Assembly: GCA_942159475.1 (NCBI GenBank)
Contig: OW804102.1
Coordinates: 30,448,873-30,512,872, forward strand
DNA from: Sthenelais limicola
Taxonomy: Eukaryota; Annelida; Polychaeta; Phyllodocida; Sigalionidae
Length of the DNA stretch: 64,000 bases
Direction of reading: 5' to 3'
Numbering within the stretch: the stretch's first letter is position 1; each line of letters starts with the position of its first letter. The position numbers were made by a program, and so were the translations under genes. A model generated the notes under the pieces. The model did not search any database and had not been told where the DNA came from. It saw nothing but the letters and a program-made list of their open reading frames with translations. Below are positions 48,231 through 60,379 of this stretch, piece by piece.

Positions 48231-48395
48231 TATAACTAAACTTGAGCTGCATATGGGGAAACGTATTCACAAAACGCAAGTGGCTTTTGGTGAGTGTCTT
48301 TCACAAGTGCCGAAGGCACGCGTGAAAGACACTCGCCAAAAGCCACGAGCGTTTTGTGAATGCGTTGCCCCATATGCAGCTCAAGTTTAGTTATA
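48231..48395. mobile_element. Long near-perfect hairpin element J
   Basis: A 165 bp palindrome. Arms tataactaaacttgagctgc through gtgtctttcac pair with their complement up to 48395, with only a few mismatches and a short centre (aagtgccgaaggcacgcg). The interior of each arm includes aaaacgcaagtggcttttgg. Symmetry this high suggests a recent foldback MITE. Confidence 0.85.
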
Positions 48396-48400
48396 TTTTT

Positions 48401-48680
48401 ATGCCATGATATATATTTAAGAGTTATTTATGAGTTATTTACCTTCATTGCATGTCTCGCAACCCTCGGACTCGGCAAAAACAAGCGCTTACAATGTTGC
48501 GTCATGAAATGAGCGTCATGAAATGAGCGTCATTGATTGGCGCAATTAAATTTATGCAACCAATCAAAATAACGTTGTAGATTGGTTGCATTCGAAAAAC
48601 GGATTCCACTAGTGCAATCCAGGCATGTTTATGCCATGGGCTAATCTGGCCATGTTTTTGTGAATACGCACACCTATCAT
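48401..48680. mobile_element. Short inverted-repeat element
   Basis: Left end tatgccatgata and right end tatcatggcata bound about 280 bp. It has inner duplications: gcgtcatgaaatgagcgtcatgaaatgagc and two attggttgcat/aaccaatca words in inverted order. No coding capacity. Confidence 0.5.
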
Positions 48681-51102
48681 GGCATAAAGTGATATATATG
48701 CTTGTGCATGATGCCACCTCACTGCTGCCCCCACTCGGATAAACCCCTCACTACACAATACTTCCCCTCACGCACAGCACTCTCTTCACTTCTTTTCAGA
48801 CCGCATTCCATTTTTATAATTGGATACAGTTCAGTCTGTATTACAAAGCAGATCTTGACCAGCGTTCTGGCTCACCGCATACATCAATTAGCATAACCAA
48901 AATTAAGGCCCTCCTGCATCCTCCTCCTTGTGGGGCTCTCTACTCCAGCGAGGGTGCATATGGTGAGCTTCATAGGCAATGTTTCAGGAGGTTGAGAGAT
49001 GTTGAGAGGAGAGCAATGCACTCATAAATTAGTATTACTATTAATTCTAAGGATTTTGTACTATTTGGAAAAAAATAATCTGCATTAATTAGGTATTTGT
49101 CTCATGTACTGTGTTTGGGTAGAATGTGCCTTTATTGGTTTTTAATGCCATGTATTCATTGGATCCCAGGTAGGGTCAATGGGTAGTTGGTGAATAAATC
49201 TAAAAAAGATGAATTTATCCCAAACAATAAAGACAGGTCTCTGTCTTTATTGTTTAGTTGAGATTTGTCTCTCAATGTGTTTTTAATTATATTGGGCCAA
49301 TTCATTTTTTTAATTATCATTCAAAATTTAACTAGTAACTAAAGTTAACTTAATTACTCACATTGGTTATTTACATCATCTTATCTAATTAATCTCATAA
49401 TTATTACTTCAAATAGATTGAGTAAACTCCGGTCCAGCCTCCATTGTGTGTTTGTAAGTTGAAGTAATGACAGAAGTATTAAAAGAGCATTTTTTATTTT
49501 TTATTTATTTTTTATTGCAGCTCAACGTTATGCAATAGTATATCATTCTCAGTTTAAGCTGAATCGGTTATTTACATCAAGATAATGAAAGAAAATTTAC
49601 CAAAGTTGAAAAAAGAGCGAGTACGAACGATCCTTACAGATCGTTTTAGATACCATCTAAAGAAATCCGTATATATATAACAGAATATATTTTTAAGAAC
49701 CATCACCCGACGTAGCGCCAATCATTATGATATACAGATTTTCAACAAGTAAATACTGTATACCGTATATATAACATACATATCTATAACCTTACTTAGC
49801 ATAGATCGACAGGTACATATACTACATTATACAAAATTCTCTATACTCAGATGTATCTCTCATCAATTCATCCTGAATACAGTTTAGACATCGAGATATG
49901 ACCTTAAGGGAGGCAAATTTATTGATGAACGAACGTGTATGGTCTTCCACCTAGTGTTGTGAAATATTTTGAAAATAGTTTGATTTGAATATTACCATTT
50001 TAAAAATAGGAAATGCGCATATTGGTAGAACACCAATAATCCCATGCGTTGCCTGGCTAGAGTTCAAAGTATAATAACCGCCGTATCAACATGAAATATG
50101 TAGATTCTCTCATCTTGAAGAATTAAAACTATTTTTTACACTCAATTACACTTATATTCGGTTAACAATGAATACAATTCCCCATGCCCACCAGGGCTCA
50201 TTTGTATATAATTTATATATACCATTTAATTTTATTATTTACATTTTTCAGAGGCGTACAGTGAAACATTGCTGCTAAAGTTAGAAATGTATGATTCAGT
50301 TAACGTACAAGACATTCATTCACAATATTACGTATAAACGTTTAACAAGATACATGCCGTTTGGGTAAAAAAGAGAAACAGAAAAATCAGGAACACACAC
50401 ATGTGTAAATGATATATAAAACATTTTCAATAAGAGTTTTCAGTAAGACATGGCAGATATATTGAATATAATCATGATGTGTGTAAGTGTCAACGCCGTG
50501 AAACATTTCATAGATTCATAATTTATTTCAAACGTTTATCGACTTCTATTTCCTAGTTCCCTTTTAAAGCTAGTCTATTCTGGGTTATCAGACACCATGT
50601 GTTAACTAAACATTGCATTCCATCTTGAACGAAATGTCAAGAAATCATTTATACAAAATTCTCAATACTCAGACGTATCTCTCATCAATTTATGCTGAAT
50701 GCAGTTTAGACATCGAGATATGACTGGCGTGCACTGGGTGGTAAGTCGCTATGGGATCTCTGACAAGGCTTCTTAGCATTATCTAGCGTTTATATTAGTT
50801 TCCTATTGATTATATCTGGTCTGCTCAAAGAATAGACACCTAGACTAAACATTATATTCCTTCTTCCAATTGGTTAACTGCTCCACTCAAACAATTGACA
50901 TTCTCTACTATTTATAACAATTATTTACAACCAATTATTTCGTTTTCTAAGAGTTCCATAGATATAGATCAATGGAAAATAATTCTGACAATAGAATTTA
51001 ATGCATTCTAAAAAGAATCATCATTTCCATCCTTTAAACAAGTAATTGAAAGATATATTACTATGCGTTGGCAGGGTTTCCATAAAGTCTATCGAAGAAT
51101 TG
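48681..51102. other. Intergenic, 3' flank of VPS26C
   Basis: No gene seen. A short direct similarity links 49855-49900 and 50665-50720 (agacgtatctctcatcaatt, then gcagtttagacatcgagatatga), a dispersed duplication about 810 bases apart. Confidence 0.4.
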
Positions 51103-54100
51103 CTAATATCTTGTGAGTTTTACTGGGAAGTTCTCGGTCACCAGGTGATCATCGTTGAATACTATCAGCAAGTTGACCTCAAATTCTGCAAGAGACAAAA
51201 AGGAACATATTATTATTAAAAGGTACATTTTGCTTAAACAGGCCCAGAGAAATGATGGCCAAGATGGACCCTAAGCACCCAAAGTCTGTGTTACCATCTA
51301 GGTCCAAAGATGAGAGAGTCCCTTCACACAGAGGGAAAGCCTCTCGTTTCAAACAGCAAAGTGCCATTATAATTCCATTAAGACTGCAAAATATCATTAT
51401 AATCCCATAATAACTGAGTTCCACTGCTACACTACTTCTCCCGCAACTACTCCCGTTTCTAGAAGTAACAGGAAGTAGCGGGAAGTAGCCATTTCAAATC
51501 AAACATGTTTGAATTGAAGCGGCTACTTCCCGCTACTTGCTACTAAAGTAGTGGGACCAAAGAAATGAGAGTAGTAGCGGGAGAAGTAGCGTGGCAGTGG
51601 AACCCAGGCTTAAGGGAGTTACTGACCAATATTGAGGGGCTGCTGGTGCACTATATATTTGGTCTATAATACCAAGGCGCACAAACAGTGCACCAGCAGG
51701 CCCGAAATGGAGGCTATTAATCTCTTTAGTCTCTTCCTTAGTTTGTTTACCTAGACTTTCAAGGCCGTGATTAGAGCTAGATAGTTTGTACTTACCAACT
51801 TTGAAGTTGTTAGTGACCAGAGAGGGGCAGGTAAAGAGCCTTGGGAAGATCATATAGACTGGTATATCCATACCCCTGCACACATCACCGTCAGCTATCT
51901 GTATATTCTGTATCTCAGTGCCTGAAACATACATAGGGCTTATTAACGAACTGAGTGAATTGAATTGAGAAATACTTTATTTGTCTGAGGTTGTACAGGT
52001 ATGAAATTCGACAAATAGGTGACCAGGCTTCTGGATAATATTCATGTCTTCCAGCCGTCACTTCACGATACAAAAGTTATCTATATGATAACAGAGAGAG
52101 TGTTTTAAAATAACACAAATATCAACAGGGTATAAAACAATTAGTTATAAAACAAACTATTGCGTCATAAAACAAGTTATAAAACAGTTAATATCAAAAC
52201 TGACCAATACCCCCCCCCCCACACACACACACACAAAATCTTTTAAAAACAAGTGAACTGGTTAAAAACGAGTGAACTGGTGCAATATGGGGGCATTTTT
52301 CGATCATAATCAAAATATATGCATGGCGTACTATTTTCAAAGCTTTTCAAGTCCAGGGTGCAAAATTCAAGAATATTTAGGAATTGAAAAATTTAAATAA
52401 ATACAATTCAATGATTTGGGTCAGATAGTCAGAAAAGGCACACTTGGCAGCTCTACACTTTTAAGAATTCTTGCTAATTCGCCTGTAAACTGATGAATAC
52501 TACGTATACCTGAGTATATATCTGTCATTGCTATGTTTTGAAATATATATTATGCTATGTTAAACTGTATTTGGAACCTCATTCTTGTCTTAAATTTGAG
52601 TTATTTGAGAGGGTTGGTGAAGACTTATTGTACATTTTTTGACGATCGGACTCATTTTGAGGGCCCTGCTGTAAGGCAGTACTTACTGTCCCTGGCGTAT
52701 CCCTCGGCACAACCACACGTCTCCACCCGTACCAACTGTAGCTCTATAGACTTGATGGGGGCCGCACTATGCTCCACCCTTAACTGCAACAATTACACAT
52801 TATTACACAAGGTGTATGCTTCAAAATAGATGGAAATCATAACAGTTTCTATGATGTAAAGATTGTATTTACTGTTCCTTGATATCAGCCGTTATATTTA
52901 TTTATTTTGCATACATAAAGATTTATGTATTTATCACTGCAAAAGAAAATCTTCCAATTACCAGCAAATATTTTAAAATCTAATAATTTTATCCCAGTCT
53001 CAGATTCAATTGGGGGTTTGTTTTAAAAAAAACCCCCAAAAAACCACTTTATTTAACCAGGAGTGATTATAAAAGATTGATATTTGTCATTCTGCGCGAC
53101 AAATCGATGAAATCAAACATTCAGAATAATTGGAAAATAATGGACAATATTGGGTTGATTAAGACTGATTGGTTCAAAGATATATACACAGATGGCAGCA
53201 ATGAATATAACCACTAGTGCCAAACCTCCCTGTCCTAGGGAGACGAAGTAGCTCCGGATCACAAGGTTAAACTAGTCCTATACTTGTAACTCTGGTAATG
53301 AAGATATTTATTTATTTTAATTCAATAAAAGAGAAGATATTTCTACTTTTAACTAATGTTTTGGTACAAAGTGTGTCCTGGGAAACCTCAATTAAATTCC
53401 ACTAGATCATCTTATCTTTGATAATTCATTGAGCAAAAGACAACAACATTATTATTATTATATTTTTATTATTATATCGGTAATTGTCCTTCATACTTCT
53501 TGTGTTTCGTCCTGTAAAGCCAGGCCAGGTCTGATGTTGACGACAGAAATTATTATTATTTATATTACTTATTCAAATAGGGGATTTGCAGTCGCCATTT
53601 GGAATCTTAATTCTTATGGAATTATGTTACTAGTGGTACAGTATAGAAATTATCCCATGTTCAGCATGGAATATTTATCAATGCTCTAATGTCCATATGC
53701 ATATTATACATGGTTCAATAACACAAGTCTCCATCTTTCCCATCATGCATTTGGTTAGATCATTTACAAAAGGTATGATATTGCAGTTTTCGATAACAAT
53801 GTTGCCATATATTTGTATTTCAGATTTCACCAGAATCCATTCCAGCATGCAGTGTAACAGACATGCGCAGTGGCAGATGCAAATCCCCTATTGAGTAAAG
53901 TAGACTGACCTCTCCAGTAAAAGGCTTGGTGATGCAGCAGGAGGACGAGTCCAGGGTACCACTCACTCGGAAATCTGGCACGTTGTGTTTCTGCCGCAAA
54001 TATAACATTGCCGAGAATATAATGTGTAAATTGTACACGATTAGTAACTAATATACAGTAATAGCTAGGACGTATATCTTAGCATATTAATCCCTGCTAA

Positions 54101-56556
54101 TACTAATCTTAATATGATACAACATTGGACAAAAGAACAACAGATTTTGAAAGCATAAATTAGTAAGGTTATGTAGCATCCCGTATCACTTATCATGAAG
54201 GTTTCTTTGATTGTCATTGCAAACATTTGAGTCTGAATAAAAAAGAATCTCATTACATTTAGAACCATTTTAGCCATTCAAGTTGTGTACTCTCATTATT
54301 TCTTTTCTTCATTAATTCCTCTTTATTAAACTACTTTTAAAAAGAATATATTCACACTCGTGTAACCAACTCGTTAGTTAACCTGTAATGATACTTTACC
54401 TCTTTCACGTTAGTTAGACTTTCTGGGGTAATGCTGAAGGATATACTTTTGGGTTGTGCTCGCTCGTCCTGCTCCTGCAATACATGAGTGTCATATTGAG
54501 TCACATGTTATGCACGTATACGTGATGTGTTTTAGGAGAATGAGTCACAAGTCGCAAAATTGCTATTTCGCAAAGTGTTTTATTCACAAGTTGTCTTTGT
54601 GGGAATGTTTTCATTTTTGGGGTGCTTAATGCTGTTCGTAGCATGAATACATTTACCAAATATCAAGACTGTGTAATACATATATCTATGCATTTCAAAG
54701 ATCAGCGTATAGAATATATTTAGCTATACTTTGCTAGTAAATGGCCACCCATAAATATTGCAAACCTTTCTTTCAAAAATAAAAACATCAAACTTTAAAT
54801 ATAGAACATATATTAAACATATTAGATGCCCAATGTTTACTATCATCAGAATCAGCTTAATGTCATCTTTTCAAATATGATGATATCTCAAAATCCATTT
54901 TTTGCGACTTGTGACTCATTTTGCTGTAATACATCACACATTACCCTCACATAATGCATTATCACTTCATACGGGTCAAGTCACCTGAAAATGTACAATT
55001 TGCTTTCTCCATTCCTCTCAAATAACCCTCAATTAAAACACAATTCATGAGGATCAAAATACAGTTCAACATCACCGAACAGATCGTTTTAATCAATGCG
55101 ATACCAAATATACCCAGATATACAATTCAGAATACTATGTATTTGTATTCGATAAAAGTGGTACAAAAAGGAGGCATGTATCTGATATGTATAATAGCAG
55201 AGCTTCTAGTATATATAGCGTAGGTATTATGCTCTTAACCTGGTAGATAACATCTAGATGTAGTACTCTAAAGGGCCTAATCCACTAAGCCGATTCTCAC
55301 GCGATTTTGCGCCGCAGAGGACTCTTTTCCACTAAATTCTGTGAGAATCGCATGAGAATCGGCTTAGTGGACTAGGCCCTTTATACCAATATAATTTGGA
55401 ATTTCATTTATACTATGGGTTTCTACTTATCATAGTAAAGTAAGGTAGAATTAGCAGACAAAACCCTAGGAGATTTAAGGCTATATATATAGGTTGCAAA
55501 TACGGTTACCGTATTTTCCACAATGAACTCTATCTGTTTTTGCAGATCCTTGTTGAGTAGAGACCGCTTCATCTCAGCCCGGGCCATGTACTAGAAATGG
55601 GGAAAACATCTGTTTCAATTTTGGTTAAATTTCAATTATCCAAGGGCAACGTTACCTACTATGACCATGCACTTATTGGGCCGCGTATCATCCGAGACTA
55701 AATGTAAGTATAAAGTTGAAGCTACTAGATATAAGTTGAAGCTACTAAGTGTAGCTACTAATTAAAAGATGAGCCATAGATGAAATCTTACGATCACAAA
55801 ATATGCATAGTTTCAATGTTTTCCCATAAATATAAGTTGAAGCTACTAAATGTAGGTTGAAGCTACTAATAAAGAGATCACACAATGTGCATAGCTTAAT
55901 TTTGTTTCCATAACGACTGTGATGAAATCCTTTTTCTGAAATACCAAGTACCTTAGATATTGTGCAAACATAAAAAATACTCCATCCCATTGCACATTAA
56001 ATTGAAATTGAAAAACTTTTATTCAGTCATCGACTGCTGTCAAAGGGAATCTCCTGCAGGAGGGAGGATTCCAAGCCCTTCAGTCGTTCGTACATGTAAT
56101 TTCAGAAAGAGGACAATCCCGCTATACATATCACAATATCAGTAATACAGTACTCTTATATTATAGCACATGTTCATAGTACGATAAGAAAACCTACCAG
56201 TTATTTCTCTGGTAATAATGCATGCAGGTTATATAAGGGATTGGTTTTTAGTTCTTCTTATCCATTTTTGTCCTATTACCTATATATATATATTCTTTTT
56301 CCTCCCCTTGCTTCTCAATCTTCCTCCTTTCTTTTTACAGTTAATAAACGCAGCAGAAAGGTTCCCTGAAAGCGATATAGCAATATAAAAACAAGTAGAG
56401 TGATACCTGAATATTAACGAAGACGCCATGGTAAGTCTCGTACAACTCTCGGTTGGGTTTGGGCCGCAGCGGGACTTCAAACGGGATTTCAGTTTTGCCA
56501 GACGGAAGTTTGCCTGGCTTAGCGACCTCTAGCGAGTAGTAGAGGAGGTTGATGGG
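51103..56556 (-). CDS. VPS26C: VPS26C (Retriever subunit), 3' seven exons
   Basis: Exons 56556-56407, 55590-55510, 54474-54400, 53990-53910, 52783-52687, 51921-51796 and 51185-51103 join in phase with GT/AG borders and end at TAG (230 codons). The protein follows the animal VPS26C (DSCR3) sequence: GKLPSGKTEIPFEVPLRPK, LYETYHGVFVNIQ, MKRSLL, IEFIV, SITPESLTNVKE, CCITKPFTGE, IELQLVRVETCGCAEGYARD, IQNIQIADGDVCRGMDIPVY, FPRLFTCPSLV, DDHLVTENFPVKL. VPS26C is the arrestin-fold subunit that, with VPS29 and VPS35L, forms Retriever for endosome-to-surface recycling with the CCC complex. About 67 N-terminal residues (first one or two exons) are missing. No matching exon was found between 56557 and the window end, so that intron exceeds 7 kb or I missed the exon. 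Confidence 0.93.
51212..51292 (+). pseudogene. P450 exon fragment in VPS26C intron
   Basis: ttattaaaaggtacattttg, cttaaacaggccc and gccaagatggaccctaagcacccaaagtctgtgtt align with the exon 2 segment of the P450 genes (44515-44613 in copy 2, around MAKMDPEHP), with one internal deletion. Orientation is antisense to VPS26C, in its last intron. It is too short to be functional. Confidence 0.8.
51293..51415 (-). mobile_element. MITE family A, copy 3 (partial)
   Basis: ccatctaggtccaaagatgagagagtccc, acagagggaaagcctctcg and aaagtgccattataattcca match the left half of the copy at 3224. The right half is lacking. It directly abuts the P450 fragment. Confidence 0.6.
51418..51603. mobile_element. Foldback element K
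   Basis: Arms gttccactgctacactacttctcccgc and its complement gcgggagaagtagcgtggcagtggaac lie 186 bp apart. An inner pair of ggaagtagcgggaagtagcc / ggctacttcccgctacttgc surrounds a aaacatgttt centre. It lies within the last VPS26C intron. Confidence 0.8.
51608..51740. mobile_element. Foldback family G, copy 1
   Basis: Inverted pair gaccaatattgaggggctgctggtgcac / gtgcaccagcaggcccgaaatggaggctatta. The hairpin recurs at 62060 and 63467. It fills the remainder of the same VPS26C intron. Confidence 0.7.
52418..52655 (-). mobile_element. MITE family C, copy 8
   Basis: Left end gggtcagatagtcagaaaag, interior aaactgtatttggaacctc and tttgagttatttgagagggttgg, right end tacattttttgacgatcggactca. It lies in a VPS26C intron, ending about 30 bases from the exon at 52687. 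Confidence 0.7.
54522..54937. mobile_element. MITE family B, copy 6
   Basis: About 416 bp. Left end gtgatgtgttttaggagaatgagtcacaagtcgcaaaatt and right end aattttgcgactt-type complement ttttgcgacttgtgactcattttgctgtaatacatcac. This is the best-preserved copy, in a VPS26C intron, 48 bases upstream of the 54474 exon border. Confidence 0.85.
54973..55150 (+). mobile_element. MITE family C, copy 9 (3' truncated)
   Basis: gggtcaagtcacctgaaaatgtacaatttgc, tctcaaataaccctcaatt, atacagttcaacatcacc and tttaatcaatgcgataccaaata. It starts 35 bases after a family B copy, as at 5198/5271. Confidence 0.65.
55272..55380. mobile_element. MITE family D, copy 3
   Basis: 109 bp hairpin: agggcctaatccactaagccgattctcacgcga pairs with gcatgagaatcggcttagtggactaggccct. 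This is the cleanest copy, in a VPS26C intron 130 bases from the 55510 exon. Confidence 0.85.
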
Positions 56557-56704
56557 CTGAAATGTAAACAGAAACAAAAAACTCAATGACGAGAAAACCA
56601 CTTAAACTTGTGATAGGCAAGAGGGTGTATATATACAAGTGAAGTAATTAAGTAGACAGAGATCTAGGATAGGCAGGTAGATTAGAGCTGGGAGGTACAA
56701 GGGT

Positions 56705-56870
56705 CGGGGCGTCAGAAAATGTACAATCCACAGCCCTACACATTTAGTAGATTCTGCTAAATTAGGTTGAAAAGGGATACATACTGAAATTATCTAAGTA
56801 TATTTTGTATATTAATATTATAAAAATTTTATTCGATAAAAATATTTTCTGCTCAATGCGATACTGAAAA
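56705..56870 (-). mobile_element. MITE family C, copy 10 (partial)
   Basis: ggggcgtcagaaaatgtacaatccacagccctacacatttagtag, ctgctaaattaggttgaaaagg and atctaagtatattttgtat. The right half is lost. Confidence 0.6.
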
Positions 56871-57503
56871 GGAATGGTCCTTCTCAATGTAATTTTCTAC
56901 GCTGAGAACTTCCATCCCTTTTAAATCATAGTACAATATGGGAAATATGTTTATGTTGTAACTCTGACAATACTGCTAAGCCCTGTATTCAGCTGTCTGT
57001 ACTACTTTGATACCTGTCTATATATATCTATGTATCTGTATTTGTATTTCTTCCTTATCAAATGTCATGTCATACTAAATTGTTCCTGAGTGTGATACCT
57101 TGCTTATAATAATTTAACGTTCTCTGTGTAAAAAGAAAAATGGTCTATGTATAATGACTTACACACCGTGTGTACACACCTCTACCACTCCTTAATTAGT
57201 AATTTTGATTAACAAGTCCGGAATCTTCATCACTTTCATCAATCATTCATCTTTTCTTTTTTTCTTTTTTTTTTAAATTTCTCTTAAACCTACCAATTGA
57301 TAATAATCGACCGTGCTTTATTAATCGTCTGTAATGTTTGTTCCCTTTATAACAATTGCTACCACCTCTAAGGAATTGTATTTCAGGACATCACGAAAAT
57401 CACTATTATTGTGAGCGTGTTTTGTTGATCAGCCTTTCCTGAATAAAGATTTTGTGTGCAAAAAAAAAATGATATGGTACAATGATAGTGTAGATACATA
57501 TAT

Positions 57504-57738
57504 GGGTCAGATTTTCAGAAAATGTACAATTCAACTTCGCCAATTTTCTCAAATAACCCAAATTTCAGACGAAAATAAAATTCAAAATACAGTTCAACCT
57601 AACCAAACTGATTGCTAGAATCAATGCAATGCTGAATATACTCGAATTTACCTAGTATTGACCAAATTGCAGCCTAATTTTGCAGAATTTACTAAATGTG
57701 TACAGCTGCCAATTGTACATTTTATGAAAATCTGACCC
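57504..57738 (+). mobile_element. MITE family C, reference copy
   Basis: 235 bp with inverted ends gggtcagattttcagaaaatgtacaatt and aattgtacattttatgaaaatctgaccc, flanked by tatat. Interior aacttcgccaattttctcaaataaccca, acagttcaacctaaccaaac, gcagcctaattttgcagaatttact. It shows one mismatch pair in 28 bp of the ends and is the template for recognising the others. Confidence 0.9.
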
Positions 57739-58362
57739 ATATATATTCAAGAATCAGTGAGTTAATATAGTTACGGCTCACCCTATAATGGAATTTGACG
57801 GCTATATTTTCCTGAACAAAACGATTACGGTATTTACGGCACATTCATTGACAAATATTTGTATCCAGATAAGAAATAGAGGAAAAATGAGGCAAAAGCT
57901 TTTACTTCCTCTTGGAAGTTTAGACAACGCATGATAAAATGGCAGATTCTATGGACACAATTGAGTAAGATGATCTATAGGTGATTCCAGACAGTATGTA
58001 AAAACAGGTATTATTTCACCTTTTTAAGTTACACTAAGATGGTGAAGGGGAGACAATATAGCGCACAGTGAAGCCTTCAGGCCTTGCTCTTGCACAGTGA
58101 CAAGGCTCTTGCACAGTGACAAGGCGTTTTCTTATACCCTGTCATCAGTTACATGGGCCCTGCGTTGTCCCACTAGTCGTGTTTTACCGGTAGCTGTTTT
58201 ACAACCATCGCTCCTAATGTTAGAACAACTAAATCATCGGTTCACAGGTTGACCATAGGTAGAAGACTAGCTGGTCCATAGTTATCTTGAATGACCTCAG
58301 AAGTATGTTTTTAATCTTGGGAACAATAGAATACTGGTAAACCTCTTTACTTATTCAGATTT
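57739..58362. other. No gene seen (possible VPS26C intron)
   Basis: Only a short duplication, gctcttgcacagtgacaagg, repeated in tandem near 58088-58128. Confidence 0.4.
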
Positions 58363-58473
58363 AAGGCCGGTGTCCACTATATATGAGCCGATTCTCTTGC
58401 GATTTGGCGCTACAGAAGGCCATTAATTGTCCACGAAATCGCATGTGAATCGACTTAGTGGACAAGGACCTTT
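58363..58473. mobile_element. MITE family D, copy 4
   Basis: aaggccggtgtccac...gagccgattctcttgcgatttggcgc pairs with gaaatcgcatgtgaatcgacttagtggacaaggacctt. Arms more diverged than at 55272. Confidence 0.7.
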
Positions 58474-58499
58474 ACACTACTTTATCATATACGCATTGG

Positions 58500-58905
58500 T
58501 CTGAAGCAACGTATCTAGAGTGAGTATTGCACGGTGCGTATTTCACTAGTGAGTTATGGGGAGTAGACATGGCCACCAATGCGTTTTTTTTACCAAGTTA
58601 ACTGCCAAAAGGCAACTTCAAACTTCTACTTGCAAAATCAGCAAACTCTGAGAATAATGTACTTGTACACAATGCCTTTGTCTGAATAAAAATATTTAAA
58701 TACAAATGACCCCAAACGGTTTTCTATTTATATAATTAAAGCATATATAATATACACATATAGAATATATAGAATATAGCTTTAAAATGTTTATTTTTTA
58801 GATTATTAAATGCATATTTAATGAATCAGTTAACAACCTCGTAGGTTCCAGTCGCTTAGAATATTGCAATATTCCAACTCCTTTAACACACTCATTAGTT
58901 ACTCT
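58500..58905 (-). repeat. Dispersed repeat family L, copy 1
   Basis: gcaacgtatctagagtgagtattgcac at the left and cagttaacaacctcgtaggttccagtcgcttagaatattgcaatattccaactcc at the right. The two ends reappear in reverse order and strand at 61150-61412. A further piece lies at 62505-62600. Confidence 0.55.
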
Positions 58906-59650
58906 ATATGAAGCCATTATTGGGGTGATATAAGGAGACACAATAGGAAGTATAAGATTTTTAAAACAATCCTTCAAGGCAAGAAAGGTTATGCAGACGA
59001 TTATTAGTCTAGGAAAACTGAGATGGAGCTAAATACAAAATTATGTTATGTGAGATGAGGTGAGATGGGAAGCATCATCTTTAGAATTGAAAAAGAACTA
59101 TATTAAGTGACATCGTGGGACAGATTGCATGTCACGCATTACTGTTAGTAAACACCAATATGTATATAAATTCAACACTTTGGAGACACTTTATATTTAT
59201 GCACATTTAACCAATATATCAGCATATTTATTCAATACACTTAATGTTTACTTATTACAAATCTAAACCTAATTGCCCATTGCAATAAAAGGGACTTAAC
59301 TGTGTACAGAGACAGGTAGGCTGCATAAATGATAGACATGGCTTGGAGAAGAGATACACCGAAGACATGTTGATAAACCCGATCGCCCACACAGGGAAAA
59401 AAAGGGTCCAATCTTATGGACACACACTAAGGCTAAGTCCACGAGAAATAATCTCTTTGATCCCCTTGTCTGCTGAGGCCCGGTCTGTAACTTTCCCATC
59501 CACACTATCGGTAAAGAAAAGACATTACTTCACAGACTGTTACTTCGACCAGGGGAATCCTTTTATCCTTTGATGGGAAACCCCACTGAGAGGTGTTATG
59601 CTAAAAATAGATCTTCTAATCAAGGGGACTCATGGTCGGTTTGTCTATAA

Positions 59651-59886
59651 GGGCCAAGGCGTCAGAAAATGTACAATCAGCAGATCTGCACATTCTGATA
59701 AATTAGGTTGACAAAATAATTGATAAATAATGGGTATATTCTCTCTGTTTGTCAGTCTTTTGCTCACTCAGACTCTGCGTCTGTCTCCTACATCTTTTTT
59801 GTCTGTCTGTCTCTCGCACACATAAATCCGGGTTATTAGAGAGGATTGTTGAAGGTGAATTGTACATCTTCAGAACATTTTACCCA
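59651..59886 (-). mobile_element. MITE family C, copy 11
   Basis: gggccaaggcgtcagaaaatgtacaatcagcag at the left, gaaggtgaattgtacatcttcagaacattttaccc at the right, and ctgataaattaggttgacaaa inside. The middle is replaced by a CT/GT-rich microsatellite. Confidence 0.65.
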
Positions 59887-60030
59887 TAGATAGATGGGGG
59901 AGGAGAGGGAGGAGAAATCGCAGATGTACAGGTAGAAATAATGTAGAGAAAAAGGATGAATGGGGAGAAGAGAAAGAGCCTATTATAAACGCCCGATCGC
60001 AAGAAGTGGGAAGAGGAAAAATGATATCAC

Positions 60031-60295
60031 GCAAGTGAAGAGGAGGAGGAGGAGGAGGAGGAGGGGAGGGGAGGGGGAGGTAGAGGAGGAGAAAAAGGAG
60101 GCAGATGGGGTGGATGGATGAGATGGTGGAGGAGGAGGAGGAGGGTGGTGGAGGAGGATAAGCAGGAGGCGGGGGATGGGTGGAGGCGGAGGAAGAGGAG
60201 GTTCAGGAGGAGGAGAAGGGGGAGGAGGGAGAGAAAGTGGATGGGGAAGAGAAATAGGGGAAGGAGGAGGAGGAGGAGGACACGAGGGGGACGAT
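60031..60295. repeat. GGA-rich minisatellite
   Basis: Degenerate gga/gag triplets (gaggaggaggaggagg) with interruptions. Arg/Gly-rich open frames here are artefacts of the repeat. Confidence 0.85.
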
Positions 60296-60379
60296 TCTTT
60301 TCATTTTATTTTACATTTTTCTAAGGTTACATTTCACCCATATATTGACCTACATAGTGTTGCCAAATATACAGGATAA

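Noticed and set aside
59385..59545. Minus-strand frame DSVDGKVTDRASADKG considered as the missing VPS26C exon
   Set aside because: It does not match the N-terminal strands of VPS26C, and no in-phase donor at the expected place was found.
60118..60379. Arg/Gly-rich frames
   Set aside because: Low-complexity GGA repeat.
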